A stretch of DNA of 64,000 nt from Lutibacter flavus (GTDB lineage Bacteria; Bacteroidota; Bacteroidia; Flavobacteriales; Flavobacteriaceae). Location of the stretch: contig NZ_FZNX01000002.1 in assembly GCF_900188355.1 (NCBI RefSeq), positions 62,001 to 126,000 of the forward strand, in the 5' to 3' direction. The notes below the pieces were generated by a model that searched no databases, was not told the DNA's origin, and saw only the letters and a list, made by a program, of their open reading frames with translations. This document shows, one piece after another, positions 26,055 to 36,600 of the stretch (its first letter is position 1; the number at the start of each line of letters is the position of its first letter). The position numbers were made by a program, and so were the translations under genes.

Positions 26055-27158
26055 TTAAACTGCTTCAAATAATTTTCCTGGCAATGGCTTTACTACACCT
26101 TTCATTTCTAAATTAAATAAAATTGTAGTTGCTTGATAAATAGGAAGTTTACAATTAATTGCAATCATATCTAACACTTCTTTTCCGTTTTTCAACAAGA
26201 AATCATACACTAATTGTTCTGTTTCATTTAACTCAACAAATAATTGTTTTTGAATGGGTTTCAACTTTTTATCTTCTAAATTCCAATTTAACATTTCAAT
26301 TAGATCAATTGCCGAAGTTAAAATGGCTGCTTTATTTCTTTTAATTAAATCGTTACAACCTTTGCTATAATTATCGGTGGTTCTACCAGGAACAGCAAAT
26401 ACATCTCTGCTATATGAATTCGCAATATCAGCAGTTACTAAAGACCCTCCTTTTTCTGCAGATTCAATTATAATAGTTGCCTCTGAGATTCCTGCTACAA
26501 TCCTATTTCTTTTTAAAAAATTTTCTCGTTGTAAAGCATCGTCATGCCAAAAATCAGTAATAAATCCTCCTTTTATATTAATATCAGAAACATACTTTTT
26601 ATGAGTTTTAGGATAAATTTCCTCAAAACCATGTGCTAACACTCCAATAGTTTGCAATTCGTTTTTAAGGGCTGCTCTGTGCGCACAAATATCTACTCCA
26701 TATGCAAATCCACTAACAATAATTGGATTGTATGGTTTTAAGTCTGCTATTAATTTTTCACAGAAATCCCTCCCATAACTTGTAATATTTCGTGTTCCAA
26801 CAATACTTATTATTGGTTGAAGTTCAATATTAAAATTACCATCTTTAAAAAATAATATGGGGCCATCAATACAGTGTTTTAACTTTTCAGGATATTTTTT
26901 ATCTTCAAAGTAAAAAGTTTCAACATTATTTTTTTGAATGTATTTGAGTTCTTTTTCAGCTTCTTTTAAGTTGTTATTATCAAACAAATGTTTGGTAGCA
27001 AAAGATCCAATTCCATTAATTTTTTGTAGCATTTGCTGCTTCTCTTTCAGCACATTTTTTGCGCTTCCGCAGTGAGAAATTAGCTTTTTTGCGTTGATAT
27101 CTCCAATACCTTTTGCGCGCTGTAACGCCAAAACGTACAACAATTCTTCTTCAAGCAT
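26055..27158 (-). CDS. dprA: DNA-processing protein DprA
   Basis: 367 residues, normal length. It loads RecA on incoming single-stranded DNA during natural transformation. Order: N-terminal helix-hairpin-helix region (KGIGDINAKKL, KINGIGSFA) in 1-70, Rossmann-like DprA core with IVGTRNITSYG, SGFAYGVDICAHRAAL and FAVPGRTTDNYSKGCNDLI, and a C-terminal winged-helix domain (about 300-367). It is divergent from the HU-CCDC81/SPOR gene. No other competence gene is in the window. Confidence 0.95.
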   Translation of the reverse strand: MLEEELLYVLALQRAKGIGDINAKKLISHCGSAKNVLKEKQQMLQKINGIGSFATKHLFDNNNLKEAEKELKYIQKNNVETFYFEDKKYPEKLKHCIDGPILFFKDGNFNIELQPIISIVGTRNITSYGRDFCEKLIADLKPYNPIIVSGFAYGVDICAHRAALKNELQTIGVLAHGFEEIYPKTHKKYVSDINIKGGFITDFWHDDALQRENFLKRNRIVAGISEATIIIESAEKGGSLVTADIANSYSRDVFAVPGRTTDNYSKGCNDLIKRNKAAILTSAIDLIEMLNWNLEDKKLKPIQKQLFVELNETEQLVYDFLLKNGKEVLDMIAINCKLPIYQATTILFNLEMKGVVKPLPGKLFEAV

Positions 27159-27241
27159 ATTTTAACAATTTGAATGTCAATATATAAAATTATTGTTAAT
27201 AAAAAATGTAACAACTCTTTATTTTTAGGCTAGTTTTCTAT

Positions 27242-27249
27242 TATATTTG
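27242..27249 (+). promoter_or_regulatory. putative -7 box 5 nt before the HU-CCDC81/SPOR ATG
   Basis: TATATTTG ends 5 nt before the ATG at 27255, predicting a leaderless or nearly leaderless transcript. No clear -33 TTG. Confidence 0.55.
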
Positions 27250-27254
27250 TTTAG

Positions 27255-28187
27255 ATGACAATAGCAAAATACATAAGCGATTTATTATATAGATATGAAT
27301 GTGTAATTGTACCAAATTTTGGAGGTTTTGTATCCAACGAGATTTCGGCAAAAGTAAATCACTTTACACATACGTTTTATGCGCCTTCTAAACAATTAAC
27401 CTTTAACTCACATTTGAAAAATAATGATGGATTATTGGCAAATTATATAGCTTCGGCTGAAAACATCTCCTATTTAAAAGCTCTTGAAATAATTAATAAG
27501 GAAGTTGAATCTTGGAAATCTTCATTAAAAAATGAAGAGATTGAAGTTGAAAATATTGGTTCTTTTACTTTAAATAAAGGCGGTAACTATATTTTTGAAC
27601 CAACCAGTTCAACAAATTATTTAACATCCTCTTTTGGATTAAGTTCTTATGTTTCGCCTGCTATTAAACGCATTACTTACAAAGAAAAAGTAGCTCAATT
27701 AGAAACTATTGCACCTATTCTTCCATCCGAAGAGAAGAAACGTAAAACTCCTGCTTTTATTAAATATGCAGCGGCGGCAGCAATTATTTTTGCTTTAGGA
27801 ACACTTGGATTTAAAGAATATCAAAAAATTGAATATAATAACTTAATTGTTGAAGCGAATCAACAACAACAAAAAGTAGAAAAATCTATCCAAGAAGCTA
27901 CTTTTGTTATTAGCAATCCTTTACCTACAATTACATTAAATCTTACTAAAGAAACTTTTAATTATCATATTATTGCTGGTGCTTTTAGAGAACCTGAAAA
28001 TGCAGAAAAGAAACTTCAACAATTAGTAGATAAAGGTTTTGATGCTAAAATTTTAGGTTTGAATAAATGGAACTTAACACAAGTTTCATATGAAAGTTTC
28101 AACTCTAAAAACGATGCAATTAATAGATTAAATGTTATTAAGAAAACTGAGTCTAAAGACGCTTGGTTGTTAGTAAAAGAATACTAA
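27255..28187 (+). CDS. HU-CCDC81 and SPOR domain membrane protein
   Basis: 310 residues. The N-terminal part (1-130; IAKYISDLLYRYECVIVPNF then a second HU-like half with VENIGSFTL) matches the HU-CCDC81 type of DNA-binding-related domains found in Bacteroidota. One membrane helix follows at about 167-185 (IKYAAAAAIIFALGTLGF), then a linker with a QQQQ segment, and a C-terminal SPOR domain (about 233-310, NYHIIAGAFREPENAEKKL) that binds denuded glycan at division sites. The topology puts the HU part in the cytoplasm and SPOR in the periplasm. A role linking nucleoid and septum is inference. Confidence 0.9.
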   Translation: MTIAKYISDLLYRYECVIVPNFGGFVSNEISAKVNHFTHTFYAPSKQLTFNSHLKNNDGLLANYIASAENISYLKALEIINKEVESWKSSLKNEEIEVENIGSFTLNKGGNYIFEPTSSTNYLTSSFGLSSYVSPAIKRITYKEKVAQLETIAPILPSEEKKRKTPAFIKYAAAAAIIFALGTLGFKEYQKIEYNNLIVEANQQQQKVEKSIQEATFVISNPLPTITLNLTKETFNYHIIAGAFREPENAEKKLQQLVDKGFDAKILGLNKWNLTQVSYESFNSKNDAINRLNVIKKTESKDAWLLVKEY

Positions 28188-28230
28188 AATTCAAATTTTC
28201 ACCTTCTTCATATTTTTCAGAAAATAGCCA

Positions 28231-28238
28231 TATCTTTG
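28231..28238 (+). promoter_or_regulatory. putative -7 box of the thioesterase gene
   Basis: TATCTTTG, 17 bp before the ATG at 28256. It supports that ATG rather than the longer frame that begins inside the upstream gene. Confidence 0.55.
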
Positions 28239-28255
28239 CCAAAAATTTAAAAGAC

Positions 28256-28765
28256 ATGGTAAAAACACCTAAAGAATCTTTAACTGTATTAACCGATATG
28301 GTTTTACCTGGGGAAACAAACCCTTTAGGAAATTTATTTGGTGGTGAATTATTAGCACGTATGGATAGAGCTTGCAGTATCGCTGCGCGTCGTCATTCCA
28401 GAAGAATTGTTGTTACCGCTTCTGTAAATCACGTTGCTTTTAATAAAGCTGTACCTGTAGGAAGTGTTGTTACTATTGAAGCCAAGGTTTCTCGAGCTTT
28501 TAAATCTTCTATGGAAATTTATGTTGATGTTTGGAGTGAAGACAGAGAATCTCAGAAACGCACAAAAGTAAATGAAGGAATATACACATTTGTAGCTGTT
28601 GATAGAACAGGAACACCAATTGCAGTGCCCCAAATTAAACCTGAAACCCAACTTGAAAAAGAACGTTTTGAAGGCGCTTTGCGCAGAAAACAGCTAAGTT
28701 TAATTCTTTCTGGTAAAATGAAACCTTCAGACGCTACTGAATTAAGAGCTTTATTTCTTAGTTAA
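28256..28765 (+). CDS. acyl-CoA thioesterase (hotdog fold)
   Basis: 169 residues from the ATG at 28256. The YciA/BFIT-type hotdog signature GNLFGGELLARMDRACSIAA lies at about 24-43, with the downstream strand VTASVNHVAFNKAVPVGSVV. It hydrolyses acyl-CoA to fatty acid and CoA in the cytoplasm; chain length is not evident. An open frame extends upstream to 28163, but it would overlap the SPOR gene and lacks the family N-terminus. It converges with the EnvC-like gene. Confidence 0.92.
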   Translation: MVKTPKESLTVLTDMVLPGETNPLGNLFGGELLARMDRACSIAARRHSRRIVVTASVNHVAFNKAVPVGSVVTIEAKVSRAFKSSMEIYVDVWSEDRESQKRTKVNEGIYTFVAVDRTGTPIAVPQIKPETQLEKERFEGALRRKQLSLILSGKMKPSDATELRALFLS

Positions 28766-28768
28766 TTA

Positions 28769-29995
28769 TTACATTTTATAAATCCAAGTAGCTGGATTTT
28801 CCATTTTTGTATTGTTAGACAAGACAAAATCTAAAATGGTTTTACCTGTAATTTTATCTGTAAAAATTGTTCCAATTACTTGTTTAGTAGTTACTTTATC
28901 GCCTTTACTAACCACAACATTTTCTAAATTTTTATAAACAGTTATGTAATTACCATGTTGTATTAATAAGGCCTTCTTATTACCAGACATAACTTGTACA
29001 GCCAATACAACTCCATCAAACACTGCTCTTGCTTTACTTCCTTTATCGGTAGTTATTCTTACTCCATTACTTTGTATTGTTATACTTTTTACAACTGGAT
29101 GAGGTTGCTTCCCAAAATAGGTGGACACAAATCCTCTTGCCACTGGCCAGTCTAATTTCCCTTTGTTTAACTCAAATTTAGACGCTAATTCTTTTGCCTC
29201 AGGAGTTAACGCAAAAGTTGTGGAACTTGTTTTTGTCCTGCTATCTGATTTTTTATTAGAAGCTGCAATTGCATCTCTAATTATTTTATCTATTTGAGCA
29301 TTTATTCTGCTTTCTTCCCTAACAAATTGCTTAATTTGTCTTTTGTATTTATTTTCCTTTTGTTTTACCTGGCTTAATAAGCTTTCTTGTTCTTTCTTTT
29401 CTTTTTCTATAACAGATTGCTCTTTTTTCTTTTCATCTAAAAGTGCCTTTTTTTTATTCTTTTTAACCTTTAAAGAGTCTGTTAAAGTTTGTAATTCTAA
29501 TGTTTTAATTTGAATATCTTCTCCTTGACTTTTTCTAAAAGAAGTATATTGTTTCATATACTGGAACCTTTTATAAGCCTGAAAAAAGTTTTCAGAAGAT
29601 AGTAAAAACATAATTCTACTATTTTGAGATTTACTTTTATATGATTTATAAATCATATTTCCATAATCCTTTTTAAGCGCCTCTAAATCACGTTTATTCT
29701 GGTTTATTTCCAGTTGATTTAAATAGATTTCATTGCTAAGTTCTTTAGATTCATTTTCAATTGCATTGATTAAATCTTCTCTGGTATTTATTTTTGCGTC
29801 TAAATCTTTGAGGTCACCTAGTAAGTTTATTTCTTTTCTTTTGGTGTTAGAAAGTAAGGCATTAATATAAACCTGATCCTTTTGAAGTTGCACACGACGC
29901 GCTTCTAAAACTTGCCTTTTTGATTTTTGAGCAACACTATTTACACTCAATAATAATGATAATAAAAAAAGTAGGTAAGCTAATTTAAACTGCAT
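28769..29995 (-). CDS. EnvC-like murein hydrolase activator with degenerate LytM domain
   Basis: 408 residues: signal peptide (1-22), a long coiled-coil region (about 25-255, rich in Lys, Glu and Gln) and a C-terminal M23/LytM domain (about 280-408). The zinc site is lost: the usual H-x-H before L reads YKNL (context HGNYITVYKNL), so it probably activates an amidase instead of cutting itself, as EnvC and NlpD do. It overlaps the DUF4292 gene by 1 bp (TAATG) in a three-gene unit. Periplasmic; likely involved in cell separation. Confidence 0.92.
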   Translation of the reverse strand: MQFKLAYLLFLLSLLLSVNSVAQKSKRQVLEARRVQLQKDQVYINALLSNTKRKEINLLGDLKDLDAKINTREDLINAIENESKELSNEIYLNQLEINQNKRDLEALKKDYGNMIYKSYKSKSQNSRIMFLLSSENFFQAYKRFQYMKQYTSFRKSQGEDIQIKTLELQTLTDSLKVKKNKKKALLDEKKKEQSVIEKEKKEQESLLSQVKQKENKYKRQIKQFVREESRINAQIDKIIRDAIAASNKKSDSRTKTSSTTFALTPEAKELASKFELNKGKLDWPVARGFVSTYFGKQPHPVVKSITIQSNGVRITTDKGSKARAVFDGVVLAVQVMSGNKKALLIQHGNYITVYKNLENVVVSKGDKVTTKQVIGTIFTDKITGKTILDFVLSNNTKMENPATWIYKM

Positions 29996-30771
29996 TATTT
30001 TAAACTAATTTCTTTGTATCCACTTGGAATTGAAAACGGGAAAGTTAATTTTTCATTAAATTCTACCGTTCTATACTCCATATTTATAGTTGTTAATTTT
30101 TTGTGATCTATGGCTCTAATATTAATATTTTCAGGGAACTGATCTCCTTTAATCACTTGATAATTTGGATAAGAAACCGTTAATAATTGTTCCTTTTCCT
30201 GATTTCTAATTTCTTGTTTGTTTAATTTAAAATTTTTTGGATTCATAAAAAATAAAATCCCAAATAAGTCATTGTCTTTTTTAGGTTTAATTTCATACAA
30301 ATTGTTATCAATTCTTGAATCGTATTTCCCTTTTCTTAAATTTAAAACTGCCTGCCCAAGTAAAATATTCTGAACTTTTTCATAGTCTAATTCTGTTCCC
30401 AGCCATTTACTTAGTAAAGAAAAATCTCCATCAAAATAAGTTCTTTGTAATTTTTCATAATAAGTAACTCTACTTGGTGTAATTTTTACTTTAGCCACTG
30501 GAAATCCTAATTTGGTTGCACTCATCCAAATGGTTTTATCCTTTTCTAATCGTAATTTAATACTAAAATTAACTGATGTTTTATTGTCTCTATATTTTGC
30601 ATTTATTTTAGCATTTATAGTTTTATGGCTAAAATCAGAATTGTAGTGATTACTTATAATTTTTTTAGTTGAAATTGCATTTACATTATTTGCATCTACA
30701 ACATTTTTATTTGATTTACACGATGTAAAAATCAATAAAATTAATAGTACTATTTTTGAAAATAATTTCAT
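29995..30771 (-). CDS. DUF4292 lipoprotein
   Basis: 258 residues. Lipoprotein signal MKLFSKIVLLILLIFTSCKS with Cys18. The mature domain is beta-rich with the pattern KDKTIWMSATKLGFPVAKVK and DYEKVQNILLGQ, matching DUF4292, a Bacteroidota family with a LolA/LolB-like look. It is encoded between a TPR protein and the EnvC-like protein with 0-1 bp spacing, which suggests a shared envelope role, perhaps carrying a lipid or lipoprotein (inference). Confidence 0.85.
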   Translation of the reverse strand: MKLFSKIVLLILLIFTSCKSNKNVVDANNVNAISTKKIISNHYNSDFSHKTINAKINAKYRDNKTSVNFSIKLRLEKDKTIWMSATKLGFPVAKVKITPSRVTYYEKLQRTYFDGDFSLLSKWLGTELDYEKVQNILLGQAVLNLRKGKYDSRIDNNLYEIKPKKDNDLFGILFFMNPKNFKLNKQEIRNQEKEQLLTVSYPNYQVIKGDQFPENINIRAIDHKKLTTINMEYRTVEFNEKLTFPFSIPSGYKEISLK

Positions 30772-31731
30772 TTAATTTACTTGTTTTAACTTTTCCGCTT
30801 TTTGTTTGTATTTTAAAGCTTCTTTTTTATTATTTAATCCTTCATAGCCAATAATTAACTGATTGTAAAAATCGACTTCCATCTCAACATTATCTATCAC
30901 AAAATCAATGCCAATTATTAAAACGTCAATTGCTTCAGTATATTTTCCAAGCTTATTTAATGCAAAACCATTTAACCTATATAAAAAAGGTTGAGCTGGA
31001 TATAATTCTAAGGCGTTTTTGCAATCGGTATTTAATAGTTCAAAAAGGTTGTTCTCAACTTCATATTTCAATATTTTAAGCAAGGTTTTATATTCCTTAT
31101 TTTCTTTATATAGATTTTTTAAAAACTCAATACCTTTATTTTCAGTTCCCTTTTTAAGCGCTTCAATTTTCCTCTTTTCGGTTGATTTTCTATTTGTTAA
31201 ATATGCTTTAAATCTTCTAATTCTTGAAGTTGATAACGCGTTTTCTTCAATTGTTGTAATTAATTTCTCTGCGCTTTCAAAATCTCTGTTTTGCATATAA
31301 AGCAACACTAACTGATCTGAATATGTTGGTTTTTTTTCAATGATCTTTTTTTGAATTTCAATAGCATCATCATAATTTCTTTGTGATTTCAAAATTGAAA
31401 CTTTATGACTTAAAAGATAAATATTTTCCGGATCTTTTTCAATTGCCTTATTTATAAAAAGTTCAGCTTCAAAATACTTTTTTAACAACAAGTAGTTTTT
31501 AGAAAATTCAAATTCTACCGCTAAATTTATTGAATCAATTTGGTAACATTTTTCTAAGCTTTCTATTGCCTTTGAGTAATTATCAACAGCTTTTTCTTTT
31601 AATGCCTCAAAAAAATGAGTTTGAAATTTTAAATCAGAATTCTCAGCCAAAGTTGGTTTTTGGGCATAAGAATAACTGGAAATGAAACCAATCCCAATAA
31701 CTATTAAAATATGTAATTTGTTAAAACTCAT
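30772..31731 (-). CDS. TPR repeat exported protein
   Basis: 319 residues: signal peptide (1-23, ending SYSYAQ) and a helical array of tetratricopeptide repeats, for example DNYSKAIESLEKCYQID near 51-65 and LGKYTEAIDVLIIGID near 261-276. Probably a periplasmic scaffold. It ends directly at the DUF4292 start, so it is the first gene of the TPR-DUF4292-EnvC unit. Confidence 0.88.
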   Translation of the reverse strand: MSFNKLHILIVIGIGFISSYSYAQKPTLAENSDLKFQTHFFEALKEKAVDNYSKAIESLEKCYQIDSINLAVEFEFSKNYLLLKKYFEAELFINKAIEKDPENIYLLSHKVSILKSQRNYDDAIEIQKKIIEKKPTYSDQLVLLYMQNRDFESAEKLITTIEENALSTSRIRRFKAYLTNRKSTEKRKIEALKKGTENKGIEFLKNLYKENKEYKTLLKILKYEVENNLFELLNTDCKNALELYPAQPFLYRLNGFALNKLGKYTEAIDVLIIGIDFVIDNVEMEVDFYNQLIIGYEGLNNKKEALKYKQKAEKLKQVN

Positions 31732-31759
31732 TTAATCGGCAATATACAATTTATTGAAA

Positions 31760-33424
31760 TTAAATCCCTTTAGGAATTGCATCAATTAATTTTTGTGTGT
31801 ACTCAGTTTTAGGGTTTTTATAAACCTCATCTGCATCTCCAACTTCTTCTATTTTCCCTTTATTCATAACAACTAATTGATCTGCCATATATTTTACAAC
31901 CGACAAGTCATGAGATATAAAAATATACGTAAACCCAAAATCTATTTTTAGCTCGTTCAATAAATTTAAAACTTGTGCCTGAACCGAAACATCTAACGCT
32001 GAAACCGACTCGTCGCAAATTATTAATTTTGGCCTTAAAGCAATAGTTCTCGCAATTCCTATTCGCTGACGCTGTCCTCCTGAAAATTCATGAGGGTATC
32101 TATAAAAATGCTCCTCTTCTAATCCAACACGTTTCAAAATATCAAATACGTAGCTTTTTCTTTCGGAAGTTGATTTTAAAATTCCGTGAACTTTCATTGG
32201 CTCCATGATTGCGTTTCCAACTGGAATTCTAGGATTTAAAGAAGAAAACGGATCTTGAAATATTATTTGAACTTCTCTTCTAAACTCTTTCAACTCTTTT
32301 TTTGAGAGCTGAGTTACATCTTTTTGTTTGTAAAAAAACTCACCTTTGGTTGCTTTTTCTAAATGCAAAATAGTACGCCCTAATGTGGTTTTTCCACAAC
32401 CCGACTCCCCAACCAATCCTAAAGTTTCACCTTCAAAAAGCTGAAACGAAACGCCATCAACCGCTTTAACTATAGTTGGTTTTCCAAAAAAGAAATTACC
32501 ATCAGATTTAAAATAAGTTGAAATGTTTTTAACTTCCAACAACGGTTTTTTAATGTAAATTTTAGAATGAAATTCTTCTCGTTGTTTAGTTGAATAAATT
32601 TCAGACTCTTCTGTTTCATTTATAAAATCTTGAACCGTTGGCAACTTTTTTAATCGCTCTCCTAGTCTTGGTTTAGAGTTTATAAGTGCTTTGGTATAAT
32701 TATGTTTTGGCTTTTTAAAAAGCTCCTTTGCATTTCCTTGTTCAACAATTTTTCCTTGATACATAACCAAAACATTGTCTGCTATTTCTGAAACCAAACC
32801 TAAATCATGAGTTATAAATATAATACTCATTTCAGTTTCCTTCTGCAACTCTTTTAACAACTCTATAATTTCTTTTTGAACAGTTACATCTAAAGCTGTT
32901 GTTGGCTCATCTGCTATTAAAATTTTGGGCTTACAGGCAATTGCCATAGCGATCATTACACGTTGTTTCTGACCACCAGAAAGCTGATGAGGGTATTGAT
33001 TAAAAATAGTTTCAGCTCTTGGTAATTTAACTTTATTAAATAATTCAATTACTTGTTTTTTAGCATCTGATTTTGATATTTTCTTATGCTGCAATAAAAT
33101 TTCCAATACTTGAAATCCACATGTTAAACTTGGATTTAAAGAGCTCATTGGTTCCTGAAAAATCATAGAAATTTTATTACCTCTTATTTCTCTAAACTGC
33201 ATATCATTTAAAAAAATAAGATTTTTATCTTCAAATAGTATTTCTCCAGTAATATTAGTTTGTTTTTTTGGTAATAACCCTAATATAGCTAGTGATGAAA
33301 CTGATTTCCCACTCCCTGACTCACCAACAATTCCTAAAATTTCGTTTTTATTTAAACAGTAGGAAATATTATTAATAACATTATCAGATTTAAATGAAAC
33401 TGATAAATTTTTTACTATTAACAT
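31760..33424 (-). CDS. ABC transporter ATP-binding protein with two ATPase domains (oligopeptide type)
   Basis: 554 residues: two complete ATPase modules in one chain. Module 1: Walker A GESGSGKS near 35-42, signature LSGGQKQR, Walker B ILIADEPTTALD. Module 2: Walker A GESGCGKTT, signature FSGGQRQRIGIARTIA, Walker B LIICDESVSALD. Each has the C-terminal OppD/DppF-like extension (PKHNYTKALI, PKTEYTQKLI). This is the fused DppD-DppF arrangement seen in YejF and GsiA. No permease or binding-protein gene lies nearby, so the partner and substrate (peptide or nickel) are unknown. Confidence 0.92.
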   Translation of the reverse strand: MLIVKNLSVSFKSDNVINNISYCLNKNEILGIVGESGSGKSVSSLAILGLLPKKQTNITGEILFEDKNLIFLNDMQFREIRGNKISMIFQEPMSSLNPSLTCGFQVLEILLQHKKISKSDAKKQVIELFNKVKLPRAETIFNQYPHQLSGGQKQRVMIAMAIACKPKILIADEPTTALDVTVQKEIIELLKELQKETEMSIIFITHDLGLVSEIADNVLVMYQGKIVEQGNAKELFKKPKHNYTKALINSKPRLGERLKKLPTVQDFINETEESEIYSTKQREEFHSKIYIKKPLLEVKNISTYFKSDGNFFFGKPTIVKAVDGVSFQLFEGETLGLVGESGCGKTTLGRTILHLEKATKGEFFYKQKDVTQLSKKELKEFRREVQIIFQDPFSSLNPRIPVGNAIMEPMKVHGILKSTSERKSYVFDILKRVGLEEEHFYRYPHEFSGGQRQRIGIARTIALRPKLIICDESVSALDVSVQAQVLNLLNELKIDFGFTYIFISHDLSVVKYMADQLVVMNKGKIEEVGDADEVYKNPKTEYTQKLIDAIPKGI

Positions 33425-33673
33425 ACATATGCTTTTATATTTGATAAAAATACGTTTTTATAAATGGCTTTTAAAAAGTGAAAAGCAAAATATTTCCTTT
33501 AATAAATTAGTTGTAAAAAATAAACTCAATAATAACAACTCAGCAGTATGTATTTTCCATAAAAAAGTATGTAAATGCCATCTAAAACGCTTAATTTCAA
33601 CAACAAACAGTTAGATTTGTTAAATATTTGGTAATTTTTAATATTTTAGAGAATAATTTAAAATTCTCATGAT

Positions 33674-36600
33674 ATGAAAAAAAACTACTTACTTAAAAAA
33701 TCTTTTATTAATTTAAAATTACTGTTTTTAACATTTATATTATCTTCTTATTTTGGATATTCACAAAGTATAAATCCTTGGGTGAAATCGTCAAAAAATA
33801 AAAAAAATAATATCTTACAAAATAGAAATCAAATTTCAAATGATTTTCAAGTGTACAGTCTTGATGTTACTACACTAAAAAAAGCTTTATCAAGCTCTCC
33901 AAAAAGAGGAGGTTATTTACAAAAATCAGGTACTGTAATAGAATTCCCAAATACTAATGGGGAATTTGAACGCTTTAGTATTTTTGAGGCTTCAGTAATG
34001 CACCCGGATTTACAAGCAAAATACCCAGACATTAAATCATATGCCGGTAAAGGAATTGATAACCCTAGTGCTATTATTCGTTTTAGTATTTCTCAATTAG
34101 GTTTAAAAACCATGACAATTGCTGCAGGAAAAAATGCAGTATTTATTGAACCTTATACGGATGATTTTTCTCAATATATGGTTTATGGCAAACAATCTAA
34201 AGATGCATCATTAGATTCTTTTGAATGTTTAGTAAAAGATGATGTTTCAAACAAAATTGCCGCAAAAAATAGTGTAGTTGCAAGACCAAATGCTGATGAC
34301 GGTATGTTAAGAACATTTAGATTAGCAATGTCTGCAACTGGAGAATATACACAGTATTTTGGAGGCACGAAAGCAAATGCTTTGGCTGCTATAAATGCAA
34401 CTATGACTCGTGTAAATGGTATTTTTGAAATTGATTTTGGAGTTACAATGGAGCTAATTGCAAATACTGATGCTGTAATTTATACAGCTGCAAATAGTGA
34501 CCCTTATACAACAAGTTTAAACAGTCAATTACAATCTACACTAACAAGTGTTATTGGTGAAACTAATTACGATATTGGACATTTAGTACATAACGACAGT
34601 AATAATGGTAACGCAGGTTGTATTGGTTGTGTTTGTGTAAACAACCAAAAAGGTAGTGGTTTTACTTCTCATACAACACCTGAGGGTGATAATTTTGATG
34701 TGGATTATGTTGCACATGAAATCGGACATCAATTTGGAGGAAATCATACTTGGACATTTAATGGAAACGAAGGTACAGATGCTCAAATGGAACCTGGAAG
34801 CGGTTCAACTATTATGGGTTATGCAGGTATAACAGGAGCAACAGATATTCAAGCGCATAGTGATTCTTATTTTCACGCAATATCTATACAACAAATAACT
34901 AATTATGTTAAAACAACTAGTTGCCAAACAAACACTCTAACAGGAAATAGTGTTCCAACTGCATTAGCAGGTGGTGATTACACAATTCCAAAAAGTACAC
35001 CATTTATGTTGTCGGGTGACGGAGCAGATGCCGACGGTAATAGTTTAAGCTTTTGTTGGGAACAAATGGATGAGAACAATGCTTCTTCAACCTATCCAAG
35101 CGCAACAGCCGCAACTGGTATTGCATTTAGGTCTTTTTCACCTACAACATTAAAAACAAGACTATTTCCTGAATTATCAACTGTTTTAGCAGGGAACACC
35201 TCAACTCAATGGGAAGCTGTTCCAGATGTAGCAAGAACATTAAATTTTAGATTAACAGTTAGAGATAATGTTGCTGGAGGTGGTGCAAATAACAGCGATG
35301 ATATGGTGGTAACAGTAAATGAAACTGCCGGACCATTTGTAGTTTCATTTCCAAACTCAGCAATTACATGGAATGTTGGACAGTTACAAACTGTAACTTG
35401 GGATGTTGCCGGAACAAATACTGGAGCTGTAAATTGCCAAACTGTAAATGTTTTATTGTCTACTAATGGAGGAAATACATATCCAATTTCATTAGTAACT
35501 GGAGTAGCAAATAATGGGTCTGCACAAGTAACTGTTCCAAACAATATTGGAACTCAAAATAGAATTAAAATTGAAGCTGCAGATAACATATTTTATGATA
35601 TCTCTAATACTAATTTTTCTATTGAAGAAGAAGTTGTTTGTAATGCAACAGTTCCAACAAGTTTATTTTCATCAAATACAACTGCTTCTGGCGCTACTTT
35701 AATCTGGAATGCTGTGTCTGGCGCAACATACATTGTGCAATACCGAGAAGTTGGCACCTCAACATGGGTGTCTGAAAACACTGGATCCACGACCTTAAAT
35801 TTAACAGGATTAAATCCATTAACTCAATATGAAGCTCAAGTTCAAAGTGTTTGTACTAGTTCTAGTTCAGCATTTAGTTCGTCTGTAAACTTTAGTACAT
35901 TAGATCAAGTTTTAACTTATTGCGCATCAAAAGGGAATAGTGTTGCTGATGAATATATTAGTCGTGTACAAATAGGTACAACAGATAATTCCTCTAGTGC
36001 AGGTAACGGTTATAGTGATTTCACTTCAATTTCAACAAGTTTAGATAAAGGACAAGCTGTTACAATAACAATTACACCTACTTGGACCGGGACTGTTTAT
36101 AATGAAGGCTATGGAGTATGGATTGATTACAACAAAGATGGGGATTTTTCGGATTCTGGAGAACAAGTTTGGACAAATACAGCGTCTAAAACTACTCCTG
36201 TGAGCGGAACATTTACCATACCTTCAACAGCAGTAACAGGCACTACAACAATGAGGATTTCCATGAAATATAATGGAATTCCAACATCTTGTGAAACTTT
36301 TAGTTATGGAGAAGTTGAAGATTATGCCGTTGTAATAGCTGCTTCTGACCCTGATACACAAGCACCAACAGCACCAACATTAAACGCAAGTAATGAAACA
36401 GAAACCACTGTTGATTTAACATGGAACGGTTCTACTGATAACGTTGGGGTTATAGGTTACGATATTTTTCAAAATGGAAGTCTTTTAACATCGATATCAG
36501 GAACTTCTTACCAAGTAACAGGTCTGGCCTCTGGAACTTCATATAATTTTACAGTTAGAGCCAAAGATGCTGCTGGGAATATTTCTGGTGATAGTAACAC

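Noticed and set aside
28163-28255. N-terminal extension of the thioesterase
   Set aside because: It overlaps the SPOR gene end, lacks family similarity, and a -7 box lies inside it just before the ATG at 28256.
33429-33614. 61-residue forward frame upstream of the metalloprotease
   Set aside because: Lys/Asn-rich, no conserved look, and overlaps the likely promoter region of the divergent ABC gene. Considered chance.
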